Shown: piece by piece, positions 16,185 to 27,211 of the stretch
Layout: every line of letters begins with the position of its first letter
Numbering within the stretch: position 1 is the stretch's first letter
Program-made: the position numbers and the translations under genes
Source: Kuafuiihalomonas sp050331295
GTDB lineage: Bacteria; Myxococcota; Kuafuiibacteriia; Kuafuiibacteriales; Kuafuiibacteriaceae
Reading direction: 5' to 3'
Assembly (NCBI GenBank): GCA_050331295.1
Contig: JBHJGZ010000003.1
Span: forward strand, 62,001 to 126,000
Length of the DNA stretch: 64,000 bases
Notes under the pieces: generated by a model
Databases searched by the model: none
What the model was told of the DNA's origin: nothing
What the model saw: only the letters and a program-made list of their open reading frames with translations

Positions 16185-16625
16185 GTGCAATACCTCCACA
16201 CCATGGTCCGCGTCTCAGACCTCGACAGATCCCTGGATTTCTATTGCTCGAAGCTCGGAATGGTCGAGATCCGCCGAACGGAGCATGAGAAGGGCCGCTT
16301 CACGTTGGTCTTCCTCGTCGCCCCAGGAGACGAAGCACGCGCGAAGACCGACCAATCGCCGATGGTAGAGCTGACGTACAATTGGGATCCCGAACCCCTC
16401 CCCGGAGGCCGCAACTTTGGCCACCTCGCTTATCGGGTGGACGACATCTACCAAGTCTGCGCGAAGCTTCGTGAGCGCGGCGTGACCATCAATCGGCCGC
16501 CCCGGGACGGCCGCATGGCGTTCATCCGAAGCCCGGACGGAATCTCGATCGAATTGCTCCAGGCGGGCGAACCTAAGGAGCCACAGGAACCGTGGGCCTC
16601 GATGCCCAACGTCGGTTCATGGTGA
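16185..16625 (+). CDS. gloA: Lactoylglutathione lyase (glyoxalase I)
   Basis: This vicinal-oxygen-chelate enzyme isomerises the methylglyoxal-glutathione hemithioacetal to S-lactoylglutathione. The four metal ligands are visible at H5, E62, H80 and E123. S-D-L-D-R-S-L-D-F-Y and N-F-G-H-L-A-Y are family signatures. The start is GTG (V/M-Q-Y-L-H) at 16185; this places H5 as in E. coli GloA. Length 146 aa is normal for the short proteobacterial Ni-type enzyme. A small open frame overlaps its stop. Confidence 0.93.
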   Translation: MQYLHTMVRVSDLDRSLDFYCSKLGMVEIRRTEHEKGRFTLVFLVAPGDEARAKTDQSPMVELTYNWDPEPLPGGRNFGHLAYRVDDIYQVCAKLRERGVTINRPPRDGRMAFIRSPDGISIELLQAGEPKEPQEPWASMPNVGSW

Positions 16626-16774
16626 CGACAAACCGTACCGGACCTTCCTTCATGAGTGACCAAACGCTCTTCGAATGCCGTCCCGACGGCACCAGCGGGC
16701 CTCGGGCCGGCGAGGAGGCGGAGGTCGGCCTCGACTATATCGAGGTTCGGGTGAAGTACCGCGCGACGCCTTGA
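16619..16774 (+). CDS. Possible small protein coupled to gloA
   Basis: An ATG overlaps the gloA stop (ATGGTGA at 16619-16625) and opens a 51-codon frame ending M-S-D-Q-T-L-F-E-C-R-P and L-D-Y-I-E-V-R-V-K-Y-R. About three quarters of its third positions are G or C, as in neighbouring genes, and it is followed within 5 bp by a hairpin. An internal ATG at 16652 (40 codons) is an alternative start. No family is recognised; it may be chance. Confidence 0.4.
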   Translation: MVTTNRTGPSFMSDQTLFECRPDGTSGPRAGEEAEVGLDYIEVRVKYRATP

Positions 16775-16778
16775 AGAA

Positions 16779-16801
16779 ATCCTCTCCCATTTGGAGAGGA
16801 T
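16779..16801 (+). terminator. Hairpin terminator candidate after gloA
   Basis: ATCCTCTCC (16779-16787) pairs perfectly over 9 bp with GGAGAGGAT (16793-16801) around a CATTT loop. The position, 5 bp after the last stop of the gloA unit and before the next gene, fits a terminator, but no U-tract follows. It could instead be a 3'-stabilising stem. Confidence 0.55.
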
Positions 16802-16888
16802 GCCGTTGCAGGCACTGCTCGCCGGGGACCTACATCGGGGTCCGGTGGGACCTTGATTCCCTTCACAGCCAAGGCGTTCGATCTCGGC

Positions 16889-17980
16889 ATGGTTCGGATG
16901 ACCGGGGTCTTGCTCCTTGCATTGTTGATCGCGCACTGCGGAGCAGAGCTTGGGTCTCCGAATCCCACGGTCGGGGCGTTCGCTCCCGGATCGAATGAAG
17001 ATTCAGGTGAAGAGGGCTCCGGCTCCGCGACCAGCCCAACCGACCCCACCAACCCAACCAGCCCAACGGACCCCACCGACCCGACCGATCTGACCGGCGG
17101 CTCGCCCGACTTGGGTGCATCAGCCGACATCGGCAGCGACCCTGTCCCCGAACCACGGGATGCCGGTGAGGGCACCGGGATGGATGCGGGGGCACCGCCC
17201 ATCGCGCCTCCCGATTTGGATCTGGGCGCCGGCCCGCCCGACGCCAGCGCTCCTGGGCCGGATCAAGGACCCGGCTCTGAGGACGCCGGTGCACCTTCCC
17301 CCGCGGCGACGTTCGTCGAGCAGGAGGGAGAGGTGATCATGGAAATGGAGTCGGCCACCATCCCTGCCGGCTCGGAGTGGACGATGCAGTCCGAGTTGTC
17401 CGGACATACCGGGACCGGATATCTGCAGTTTCGGGGGAATGGGGTCTGCAACGGACCTGCCAACGACCCGGTGGACTTTTCGTTCGAGTTGACGACGCAA
17501 GCCAGGTTTCGACTCCATCTTCGCGCGGCCCGCTTTCATCACTGCGTGAGGGGGCAGCCCCACGGAAGCAACAATCGCTGCGAAGAAAATGACCGCACCT
17601 GCAACAGTTTGGGCTACCCGTCTGGAAACCAGTGTCCTGAATCGAATCAGTGTATTCGCACCGACATCTCGAATGATGCCTTCGTTCAGATCCGAACCGA
17701 AGGAGGAGACTACGTTCCTTTCGTGGATCAGCCGTCGGGCTCGGTCGGCAACGGCATCAAGCTGTTTGGAGGCGGCAACAACAGCTGGAGCTGGACCGGC
17801 AACAATGCCCTGGATACCAACGGTCGAAAGTGGGCGGCCGAGTGGGACCTCTCCCCCGGAGTCTACCGGCTGGTGATTCACGGTCGCTCCCAGGACTTTC
17901 GCATCGACCGGGTCCTTCTTTACGACGTGGAGCGCGGAGGTACGCAGGGCGCCGCGGACCGCCCAGAAACGCGTCCGTAA
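16889..17980 (+). CDS. Secreted/lipoprotein with Thr-Pro repeat linker and C-terminal beta-sandwich-like domain
   Basis: This protein of about 363 residues starts M-V-R-M-T-G-V-L-L-L-A-L-L-I-A-H-C-G, an export signal ending in a possible lipobox (the histidine before the cysteine is unusual). Residues about 30-145 are low-complexity, rich in Thr-Pro-Asp and Gly-Ala-Pro, a cell-wall-spanning linker. The C-terminal part (about 145-350) has many aromatic and cysteine residues and ends with V-Y-R-L-V-I-H-G-R-S-Q-D-F-R-I-D-R-V-L-L-Y-D, a pattern found in carbohydrate-binding beta-sandwich domains of myxobacterial surface proteins. The function is not known. A TTG at 16853 would add 12 residues. 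Confidence 0.75.
   Translation: MVRMTGVLLLALLIAHCGAELGSPNPTVGAFAPGSNEDSGEEGSGSATSPTDPTNPTSPTDPTDPTDLTGGSPDLGASADIGSDPVPEPRDAGEGTGMDAGAPPIAPPDLDLGAGPPDASAPGPDQGPGSEDAGAPSPAATFVEQEGEVIMEMESATIPAGSEWTMQSELSGHTGTGYLQFRGNGVCNGPANDPVDFSFELTTQARFRLHLRAARFHHCVRGQPHGSNNRCEENDRTCNSLGYPSGNQCPESNQCIRTDISNDAFVQIRTEGGDYVPFVDQPSGSVGNGIKLFGGGNNSWSWTGNNALDTNGRKWAAEWDLSPGVYRLVIHGRSQDFRIDRVLLYDVERGGTQGAADRPETRP
17033..17095 (+). repeat. Tandem coding repeat [S/D/N-P-T]
   Basis: Seven consecutive nine-base units encode S-P-T, D-P-T, N-P-T, S-P-T, D-P-T, D-P-T and D-L-T inside the lipoprotein's linker. The units are near-identical at DNA level, so copy number may vary by slippage. Confidence 0.8.
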
Positions 17981-18149
17981 CCTCGAGATGCCGCCCCTCG
18001 ACGTCCTTTAGGCCATTCGTTCCTGCAGCGTCGTTTCTTGACGGCGTGATGCCCGTGCTTACCTCTAGCTCTCGGAAGCGGGGCGAAAGGCTCGCTTTCT
18101 TGAATCCAATCTTGAGCGAAGGCGCGTCTAACGCGGGACGGAATTCTGC

Positions 18150-19054
<905 letters not shown>

Positions 19055-19058
<4 letters not shown>

Positions 19059-22000
19059 GCGCGTTCTGGTCATTGGTCCGCTTCGAGCTCCGATATCAGA
19101 TGCGTGGCCCCACGTTCGCCGCGTCCTTCATCGTCTTCTTTCTCCTCGCCTTCTTCGCCACGGTATCCGACCGCGTCACCATCGGCGGCATCAGGTCCGT
19201 CGACATCAATGCGCCGAGTGCCGTCGCATTGAGCATCAGCGTTCTCTCGCTCTTCGCGTTGTTCATCCCCACCTCGATGCTGGCCGGAGGCGTCATTCGA
19301 GACGTCGAATACAAGACCGAGGAGCTCTTTCACGCCACGCCTCTCCGGCCATCGACCTTCATCCTCGGTCGGTTCACCGGCGGATTCTTGGCAAGCGTTC
19401 TTGCCTTTGCCAGCGTTCCGCTCGCCATCTATGTCGGATGCTTCATGCCTTGGCTGGACCCGGAGAGGCTAGGCCCGATGGGCGCCGGCGGCTATCTTTA
19501 TCTTTACGGCTGGATTGGCGGAGTCAACATGCTGGTCAGCGGACTGGTGTTCTTCACGGTTTCGAACCTGACCCGCTCGATGTTCGCGACCTATACCGCT
19601 CTGACCATCTTTCTCTTCTTTTACCTCACGGGAACCATCCTGCTGGATGAACCTCAGTATCGAGACATGATCGCCACGTGGGACCCCATCGGCGTGAACA
19701 CCCTCGTGGAGACGATGCGGTATTGGACGCCCGCCGAAAGAAACCTCGAGATCGTCCCCCTCCAGGGCACATTCTTGGTCAATCGGCTTCTGTGGGTCGG
19801 GATCGGCGTTCTGCTCTTGTTGATAAACGTCTTCACGTTCTCCTTCACGAGGCGATCATCCGGCTTTCGCCGACCACGAGGACGGTCAACTGACCAAACA
19901 CCGGACGCCGCGACGACCCGGCCATCGCAATCCGGCCTTCCTCGAGTCCAACCTGAATCCCACCCTTCGTGGCGGCAGCTCGGGGAACGGGTCCGTTTCG
20001 AGGCGACGGCCGTCCTCAAGAACGTCGCCTTCTGGATCCTGCTGGCGGTGGGCGTCCTGAACACTCTCGGTTCGCTCTTGAACCTCGACGTTTTGTACGG
20101 AACCCCTTCCTATCCCATGACCCGAGTCATGTTGGAGTCGATCCGAGGTGCGTTCGGCATCATTCCGCTGATCATCGCCGTCTACTATGCCTCGGAGCTC
20201 GTGTGGCGTGAACGCGCCGTGGGGGTCTCGGAGGTGGTCGATGCCACACCGACACCGAGTTGGGTATTCGTCCTTTCCAAGTTCCTCGCCCTCTCGATGG
20301 TCGTGGCGTCCCTGTTCCTGGTGGCCATCATGACCGCGGTCGTCGTGCAGCTGGTCAATGGCTACTCGAACCTGGAACTCGATCAGTACGCGCTCCGTTT
20401 CGCGATGGAGTTCTTCTTGCCGTTCACCTTACTGTCGATTCTGAGTCTCTTCGTTCAAGTGCTCACGAACAATCGATGGCTCGGCGTACTGATGGTGGTG
20501 CTGTACATCGTCGCGACCCTCACCCTGGCCGACTTTGGATACGACCACAACCTGTTGATTTTCGGGAGTACGCCCGCCACACCCTATTCGGATCTCAATG
20601 GCTATGGACACTTCCTCGCCATACGCGCCTGGTTCTTGATCTATTGGGGATTCTGGTCCGCCGTCCTGATGGTGTTGACATACCTCCTCTGGAATCGCGG
20701 ATCACTTCGTTCTCTGCCGGCGCGCCTGCGCGGTCTTGGTTCCGCACCCGTTTCTGCCCGCCTCATCATCGCCACCAGCCTCATCGGTGCGACGGCCAGC
20801 GGCGCTTGGATCTTCTACAATACGAACATCCGAAATCAGTACATGAACAACATCCGTGTCGAGCTGCGGAGTCTGGACTACGAAGACCGGTATCGAACCC
20901 ATGAGCTCCTTCCTCAACCAAAGATCGTAGCGGTGAACGCCACCGTCGACATGTACCCGCACCAGCGACGTACGGTTTCGAAAGGAACCTATGAGCTGGT
21001 CAATCGAACCGACGAGGCAGTCGACATGCTCCTCGTAGACTACGCCTACGGTCTGCAAGTACTGTCTCAATCCATCGATCGTGGTTCGATCCGGTCGAAG
21101 GATGATCGCCACAACACCGTACAGTTCGAGCTTGAACCGCCGATGGAACCCAACGAAATGCGGACGTTTCACTTCGAAACCATCCGTACCAACCCGGGAT
21201 TCAAGAACAGCGACAACCAGTCTCCCGTCGTAGACAATGGGAGCTTCCTCAACAATTTGGACATTTTTCCCCTGATCGGATTCAACCCTTTGAAGCTGCT
21301 TCAAGCGCGAGAGGATCGCCGTCGGTACGACCGAGAACCTCTTCCCCGCGCGCCGGATTTGGAAGACGAGGTGCGATGGACGCAAAGCGTCTTGCGCTCA
21401 GATTCGGACTGGGTGGACTTTGAGGCGACTTTATCCACTGTCGACGACCAGGTGGCCATTGCACCGGGATATCTTACCGCAGAATGGAAGGAGGGGGGTC
21501 GGCGCTACTTCCGATACGAGATGGACCGACCTATCATGAACTTCTTTTCATTCCAGTCCGCCAGGTACGAAGTTCAGGAAGAGAAGTGGCGAGATGTCGA
21601 CCTTCAGGTCTTCTACCATCCCGAGCACGACTTCAACGTGGACCGCATGATGAGTTCGATGCGGGCTTCGCTCGAGTATTTTACGGCGAATTTCTCACCC
21701 TTTCAGTACCGCCAGATGCGCATCTTGGAGTTTCCAGCCTATGAGCGCTTCGCGCAGTCCTTCCCGAACACCGTCCCGTATTCGGAGTCGATCGGATTCA
21801 TCCTGGATCTCCGTGACGAGACGGACATCGATGCCGTCTTCTACGTCACCGCTCACGAAGTGGCTCACCAGTGGTGGGCGCATCAAGTCTGTCCAGCTTT
21901 TACCCAAGGCTGGACGATGGTGATCGAGACGTTTGCTCAATACAGTGCGCTGATGGTGATGGAGAAGGCGTATGGGCATCATCATCTTCGTCGGTTCCTG

Positions 22001-22648
22001 AAATACGAGCTGGACCGATACCTCGCTGGCCGAGCCACTGAACCCGAAGCGGAGCGTCCTCTGTATCGCGTCGAAGACCAGGGCTACATTCATTATCGGA
22101 AAGGATCGCTCGTCATGTACGCGCTCAAGGACTATCTTGGAGAAGAGGTTGTGAATCGCAGCCTGGCTCGACTGATTCGCGAATACGGAGGCAGCATCGA
22201 CCCCTATCCGCGCTCGGTCGATTTTCTCCGGATCCTCCGCGAGGAGGCTCCGGAGGAGTACGGCCCTTTGATCACCGACCTGTTCGAGAAGATCATTCTC
22301 TACGACCTCCGAGTCATCGAAGCCGATGTCGAGAAGCGAGACGACGGCCGGTTCGATGTGTCGATGACGGTCTCGGCGACCAAGCTGGAGAGCGACGAGA
22401 AGGGTCATGAGACGGAGCTAGAGTTGGACCTGCCGATCGACATCGGAGTCTTTTCAAAAGACCTTGAAAAGGTTTATGAGGGAACCGAACACATTCTCGT
22501 CTTTGAGAAGCATCGTATTCGAAGCGGAGAAACCTCCTTCGACTTCGTGGTCGACAGCGCCCCGGTGATGGTGGGCATCGACCCTTACAACAAGCTCATC
22601 GACCGGATTTCAGAAGACAACGTTCGGCGGGTCGAGGCGCCCCAATGA
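19055..22648 (+). CDS. ABC-2 permease fused to M1-family zinc aminopeptidase domain
   Basis: This is a 1197-residue membrane protein. The N-terminal half has two blocks of hydrophobic helices (about 15-270 and 330-600), each starting with an amphipathic ABC-2-type segment, separated by an Arg/Pro-rich cytoplasmic stretch. The C-terminal half (about 610-1190) faces outward and contains H934-E-V-A-H938-Q-W-W with the third ligand candidate E958 in I-E-T-F-A-Q-Y. The spacing of 19 residues to the Glu is one more than in classical M1 enzymes (H-E-x2-H-x18-E) but fits the ABC-fused branch as I recall it. This architecture is known from Bacteroidota and proteobacteria; whether export and peptide trimming are linked is untested. 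Confidence 0.9.
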
Positions 22649-22662
22649 CCGGCGAACATTCA

Positions 22663-22941
22663 TCATGAGGGTTTGGAGGCAAACCGATTGCGGGCTCGAG
22701 CCCGCGCCTTCTCCATTTCTTCCTGACGGTCTCGCGGAGGTACGCGGGTATGAAGCTTGCCGATGAGCTGCGCCGTCGCCCGAGCGACGGCTTCCACGGC
22801 CTCTTCGAACGCGGTTTCGTTGGCCCGGGAAGGCCTCGTGAAACCCGAGACCTTCCGCACGTACTGAAGAGCCGCTGCCCGCATCTCTTCTTCCGTGGCG
22901 GGAGGGTCGAAGTTCGAAAGCCGACGAATGTTTCGGCACAT
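22663..22941 (-). CDS. DUF2277 family protein
   Basis: This 92-residue protein starts M-C-R-N-I-R-R-L-S-N-F-D-P-P-A-T, the hallmark of DUF2277. It continues with A-L-Q-Y-V-R-K-V-S-G-F-T-R-P-S and ends in R-V-P-P-R-D-R and an Arg/Ala-rich helix, all conserved in the family. Function is unknown. I took the ATG at 22941 because homologues begin with M-C-R-N-I; three codons upstream another start exists. It is convergent with the ABC-peptidase gene (14 bp gap). Confidence 0.88.
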   Translation of the reverse strand: MCRNIRRLSNFDPPATEEEMRAAALQYVRKVSGFTRPSRANETAFEEAVEAVARATAQLIGKLHTRVPPRDRQEEMEKARARARNRFASKPS

Positions 22942-23068
22942 GACCACCACTCTTGGCCTTCCACCGTCTCGGTCAAGTCCCCTCCACGCGGACTCGACCG
23001 TTCATTTCGTGGACTCGCCCTGACCGTTTGCGTTTCCGACGGACCGCGATGCATCGTGCGAGACGATC

Positions 23069-23965
23069 ATGGAGCGTGATCCGCGGGACACCATTACCGA
23101 GCAATCGTTTCGGGTCGATCCCGCGCTGCTGGGAACGGTCTTGGCTTCGCCCTGGCGAAGGCTCGCCGCCGTATCGTTGGATACGTTCATCGCCGCCATC
23201 TTCGCCAACATCGTGGGGGCGACGGTCATCAATTTGGCCATCTCCTACCTGTTGTTCCGCGGTGCCGCCCGCACGGAACCGGGACCGGGCTCCGGATGGA
23301 GAAAGTGGCTCCTGATCGGCTTCGGGGTCATCTTCCTCGCTGGGGCCGTCGCGTCGTGTACGTACAATCTCGATCTTTCGGACGACGAGCGCGCAGAATC
23401 GGAGCCGGCCGAGGAAACGGACAGTGAGGTCCCGAAGGTCGACGACGACGACGTTCGGGACATCATGGAAGCCATCCGCCTCGTTCAGGCGGTCACCGGT
23501 ACCGAAGACGCCGTGACCTCCACCGACACCGAGGCTGCTGCCACCATGGTCGCAAGCAAGATGGACAACCTCATGGACGAGCTGGAAGAGGTCGAGGAAG
23601 CATCTCGCGCCTGCGCCGAAAATCAGTGGACCGTGAAGCGAGCGCTTCGTGTCTTGTTGGATACCGTCGGCCTGACCGTGGGCTGGATCGGACTGTACTT
23701 CACGGTGTTCTTGAGTTGGTGGAAAGGCCAAACGCCGGCGAAACGACTCCTCCGATTGAGAGTGGTTCGGCTGGACGGTAGTCCGATCACAGTGTGGCAT
23801 TCTTTCAATCGATTCTCGGGATATTCCGCGGGGTTTGCCACGGGTCTTCTCGGCTTTGCCGAAGCGCTCTGGGACCAGAATCGACAAGCGATCCACGACC
23901 GGATCGCGGCGACCGTCGTCGTACGCACCGACCATCAGACCCGGCCCCCTTCAGAGCCGGAGTGA
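23069..23965 (+). CDS. RDD-family integral membrane protein
   Basis: This 298-residue protein has the RDD signature split as W-R-R-L-A-A-V-S-L-D-T-F near 28-39 and, at the end, R-Q-A-I-H-D-R-I-A-A-T-V-V. There are hydrophobic helices at about 38-62, 79-98, 195-215 and 245-262. Between helices 2 and 3 lies an unusually long acidic loop (about 105-185; many Asp/Glu and a coiled-coil-like L-M-D-E-L-E-E-V-E-E). W-K-G-Q-T-P-A-K-R-L-L-R-L-R-V is the standard RDD motif. Some RDD proteins act as cation antiporters, but the role here is unknown. Confidence 0.85.
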   Translation: MERDPRDTITEQSFRVDPALLGTVLASPWRRLAAVSLDTFIAAIFANIVGATVINLAISYLLFRGAARTEPGPGSGWRKWLLIGFGVIFLAGAVASCTYNLDLSDDERAESEPAEETDSEVPKVDDDDVRDIMEAIRLVQAVTGTEDAVTSTDTEAAATMVASKMDNLMDELEEVEEASRACAENQWTVKRALRVLLDTVGLTVGWIGLYFTVFLSWWKGQTPAKRLLRLRVVRLDGSPITVWHSFNRFSGYSAGFATGLLGFAEALWDQNRQAIHDRIAATVVVRTDHQTRPPSEPE

Positions 23966-23987
23966 TGGAGAGTGGAGCCCTCCGGCT

Positions 23988-25463
23988 TCAGTGGTCGCAG
24001 CGAGACACGGGTGAGAGATCCGGATGGCGGAAAAGGAAGAGCTTCCGCTGCCAGAGCGGCGTGGGCTGGACAAATGCAGGATCATCACCGGCCCGCAGCA
24101 CCTCGAACGTCTCCCCACCGAGTTGATACGTCACGGACGCATCAGGATGCCGATGCATGAAGTCTCGGAACTCGAACCAGACCATCCCGCGTTCTGAGTC
24201 CCTCAGCCGCTCCAATTCTGGCTCGCTGCTTTCCACGATGCGGACAACCTTCGACTGATAAGGCCAAAGATACAGGGGCTCCTGGACCACGTAGTGGTTG
24301 GTTCGGCCCTCCTCGGTGACGAGATTGCTGAACATGGACAACGCGAGCTCCGTCTTGCCGCCCAGGTACGGCAGTGTGCCGTTGAGAAAGAAAAGGGCGG
24401 GAATGGCCAATTGACGTCGCGGCACGCGAAGCAGATGCCATGCGGTGGGAGTCCTGACCTGGAAGCGTTCGCGTTCCTGCCAGACGCCGAAGCCGACGAA
24501 AACGATGAACGCGAGACCGTAGCAGACCCAAAGCCCCACCGACGCCAGTCGGTAATAGCGGCTGTACTCTCCGAAGACACCTAGATAAGCGAGCACGTAG
24601 GCGAGCGAGAGCGCCGCGCCAAAGAAGATGAACCGACCGAACGGGTTCTCTTGCAGCCAGGCGAGAGGCCGGCGGACCAGGCCTTGCCAGCTCCGGCTCA
24701 CATCATCGGGAGAGAGGTACAAAAAATATAAAGCTAATAATACTGATGAAAAATTGTAGTAAGGCTTGTACTCACTGAGTCCGATGATGAAGTGGAAGAA
24801 GGCTCCCACCAGCACGCCCATGGTCCGAGTCCTAGACCAGAGGAGCAGGACTGGAATCAGCGCTTCAACGAAGATCGTCATCCATATCGCGGCCCAGCGC
24901 ACCCACAGATGGCCGGTGATGGCATCGGGAATGGGAAGGCCGAGGGCCGCCACGAGGTCGCCGGCACAGGACGCGTCGGGGTTGAAGAACCCCGCGTTGA
25001 GTTTGTGGAACACCGCCCAGAAGTAGAGAACCGGAACCAGAAGGCGCGCCGAGGCAGCAAAGCGGGCGAATATGCGCTCCCGGTTGAAGCTCCCTGACGG
25101 GATTTCGATCAGAGCCGAGCCGACCAAGATGAAGTTGGCCGTGGTAGCGAGCATCCAATGATTCGACAGATAGGGTGCATAGATCATGACCTCCGTGATT
25201 TGGAGGCAAGCCAGAACCAACAGTCGATTGAGGGTGGGACGGGCCACGAAGAGACTTGCCGCGGTCAGGGTCAGGGCGAGTTGAACCGGCGTATTGGCCA
25301 CGTGCTTCAACGAGACCTGATGGAAGATGACAGCACTCGCCCACAACAAACAGAATCCGTGAAACCAGAGCCGGTCTCGGTCATCACGGTCCGAAGAACC
25401 AGAAACCAGACCTGAGCCGAAGCCGCTCGTGGGGCCTTGGATCGTTTTGACCTGAGGGGTCAT
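23988..25463 (-). CDS. HTTM-like (vitamin-K-dependent carboxylase-related) membrane protein
   Basis: This 491-residue multi-span membrane protein has about ten hydrophobic helices over residues 35-385 and a soluble C-terminal domain (about 390-490). The segment L-Y-F-W-A-V-F-H-K-L-N-A-G-F-F-N-P followed by S-C-A matches HTTM-family proteins, whose activity in bacteria is mostly undefined. The lysine of F-H-K-L-N is the conserved position. A 45-bp A/T-rich patch (24718-24763) interrupts otherwise GC-rich coding sequence at one membrane segment. It is convergent with the RDD gene (22 bp gap). Confidence 0.78.
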   Translation of the reverse strand: MTPQVKTIQGPTSGFGSGLVSGSSDRDDRDRLWFHGFCLLWASAVIFHQVSLKHVANTPVQLALTLTAASLFVARPTLNRLLVLACLQITEVMIYAPYLSNHWMLATTANFILVGSALIEIPSGSFNRERIFARFAASARLLVPVLYFWAVFHKLNAGFFNPDASCAGDLVAALGLPIPDAITGHLWVRWAAIWMTIFVEALIPVLLLWSRTRTMGVLVGAFFHFIIGLSEYKPYYNFSSVLLALYFLYLSPDDVSRSWQGLVRRPLAWLQENPFGRFIFFGAALSLAYVLAYLGVFGEYSRYYRLASVGLWVCYGLAFIVFVGFGVWQERERFQVRTPTAWHLLRVPRRQLAIPALFFLNGTLPYLGGKTELALSMFSNLVTEEGRTNHYVVQEPLYLWPYQSKVVRIVESSEPELERLRDSERGMVWFEFRDFMHRHPDASVTYQLGGETFEVLRAGDDPAFVQPTPLWQRKLFLFRHPDLSPVSRCDH

Positions 25464-25676
25464 GGGCTCGGTTCCGTTGGAGACGATCTACGTCGTCGGC
25501 CGCAAATGGGCAAGTTAGCCTGCCAAGTTTACGACAGGCCCGACCCCGCGATCTGTCCTACACTTCGCCACCCACCTCACCACGAACAAGCCGACGCGCC
25601 CAACCTGTCCTCGTCGCCAAAGGCTCGGTGTCGAACATCGATTGACGATGAGCGAAGGTCATGACGTCCACAACCG

Positions 25677-26537
25677 GTGATCGTCGCTGAAGGGCTCCTC
25701 TTCAGATATCCCTCGGCCGACAAGCCGGCCATCGCCGACCTGTCGTTCCGCATCGCCGAGGGCGAGGTCTTTGGATTTCTCGGACCGAGCGGAGCCGGCA
25801 AGTCGACGACACAGAAGATCCTCCTTCGGCTTCTCCGGGGCTGGCAGGGCCAAATCGAGATTCTAGGTCGCCGGCTTGAAGACTGGAACTCCGACTACTA
25901 CCGGCACGTCGGCGTCGGATTCGAAGCGCCCAATCACTATTCCAAGCTCACGGCACGAGAAAACCTTCGGTACTTTGCGTCCTTGTATCGCGACGTGCCT
26001 CGGACCTTCGAGCCGTTGTTGACCTCGGTCGGTCTCGGACCTCATGCCGACCAGAGGGTCGCCACCTTCTCGAAAGGCATGAAGCATCGACTCAATCTGA
26101 TTCGCGCCCTGATCCACCGGCCCCGACTGCTCTTTCTCGACGAGCCCACCGCAGGTCTCGACCCGGTGCACGCGCGGATGGTCCGAGATCTGATCGAAGC
26201 GCAAAGGCAGGATCAGGTGACCGTTTTCCTCACGACCCACGACATGCAGCTCGCCGAGGAACTCTGCGACCGAGTCGGATTCTTGGTGGATGGAAAGCTT
26301 TGGGCAGTGGACGCGCCCGCCGCACTTCGTGCAGCTCATGGTCGCCGTGCCGTCGAAGTGAAGGCCAGCGACGGTCGTCGCGGGCACTTCTCGCTCGATG
26401 ACCTCGGGGACAACGGTGCGTTCATCGACTTCCTCCGAAGCGCCCGGGTGGAGACCATCCACAGCATGGAAAGCTCTCTGGAAGATGTCTTCATCAAGGT
26501 GACGGGTCGGGAGCTGACCGGAGACGAATCTTCATGA
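25677..26537 (+). CDS. ABC exporter ATP-binding protein (second system)
   Basis: This 286-residue ATPase has Walker A G-P-S-G-A-G-K-S-T (about 36-44), signature F-S-K-G-M-K-H-R (a divergent form of L-S-G-G-Q), Walker B L-L-F-L-D-E-P-T-A-G-L-D and H-loop T-T-H-D-M. The start is a GTG at 25677. Its end overlaps the next permease (ATGA at 26534-26537). With the two following permeases it makes a three-gene ABC-2 exporter whose sizes and order recall the Rv2688c-Rv2687c-Rv2686c drug exporter of mycobacteria; the substrate here is unknown. Confidence 0.9.
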   Translation: MIVAEGLLFRYPSADKPAIADLSFRIAEGEVFGFLGPSGAGKSTTQKILLRLLRGWQGQIEILGRRLEDWNSDYYRHVGVGFEAPNHYSKLTARENLRYFASLYRDVPRTFEPLLTSVGLGPHADQRVATFSKGMKHRLNLIRALIHRPRLLFLDEPTAGLDPVHARMVRDLIEAQRQDQVTVFLTTHDMQLAEELCDRVGFLVDGKLWAVDAPAALRAAHGRRAVEVKASDGRRGHFSLDDLGDNGAFIDFLRSARVETIHSMESSLEDVFIKVTGRELTGDESS

Positions 26538-27211
26538 TGGCGACCCTTCTCTTGGACATCCGCCGACAGACACGGAGCGGGTTGTACGTGATCGGATTCG
26601 CGGTTTCGCTCGTCCTCGGCCTCGGTCTTCGAGCCACAGGCGCCTCGGATCCGGCGCTGCTGGCGGGAATCGCTCTGGTCTTCCTCGGCGGGACCACCTT
26701 CCTGTTCGCGGCATCGATGCTGCTCTCGGATCGGAGTGAAGGGACCCTGCACGCGTTACGCACCAGCCCCCTGCGTCCTCGCATCTACCTCCTCTCCAAG
26801 ATCATCTCGCTGACCGCGTTCTCGGCCATCGAGGCCTCCGTCATCGTGGTCGCCGGCGGGTTCGGATGGCCGACGCCGTCCTTCACCCTCGGAACCATCC
26901 TGCTCGGAGTCCCGTACGTCATGCTGGCCTTGGGCCAAGCGTCCGCCACGGACAGCATGACGTCCTTCCTGTTTCCCACCGGCGTCACGACGTCCTTGAC
27001 GATGCAGCTTCCGGTTCTCGGACTCATCGGCGTCGGGTGGGATGCCTTGTGGATGTGGATTCCCTCTCAAGCCGCCGCCCATCTGATGGCGGGTTCGTAC
27101 CGTGAACCCTTTGCCATCGCATCTTTCGCATGGTGGTGTCTGGCTTCGGCGGGCCTGTGGATATGGGCCCTTCGTCGCTTCGATGCTCGGCTGCAGTGGA
27201 GCGCACGCTAA
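26534..27211 (+). CDS. ABC-2 exporter permease A
   Basis: This 225-residue protein has six hydrophobic segments (about 17-35, 42-62, 88-105, 112-130, 145-168 and 195-212). S-E-G-T-L-H-A-L-R-T-S-P-L-R-P lies between helices 2 and 3, the cytoplasmic coupling motif of ABC-2 permeases (similar to E-G-T-x-x-x-L-x-x-T-P). It overlaps the ATPase gene and abuts the second permease, so it belongs to a single operon. Confidence 0.86.
   Translation: MMATLLLDIRRQTRSGLYVIGFAVSLVLGLGLRATGASDPALLAGIALVFLGGTTFLFAASMLLSDRSEGTLHALRTSPLRPRIYLLSKIISLTAFSAIEASVIVVAGGFGWPTPSFTLGTILLGVPYVMLALGQASATDSMTSFLFPTGVTTSLTMQLPVLGLIGVGWDALWMWIPSQAAAHLMAGSYREPFAIASFAWWCLASAGLWIWALRRFDARLQWSAR

Noticed and set aside
25520..25550. 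Inverted repeat GCCTG...CAGGC before the second ABC system
   Set aside because: A 5-bp stem with an 11-nt loop is too weak to call in GC-rich DNA.
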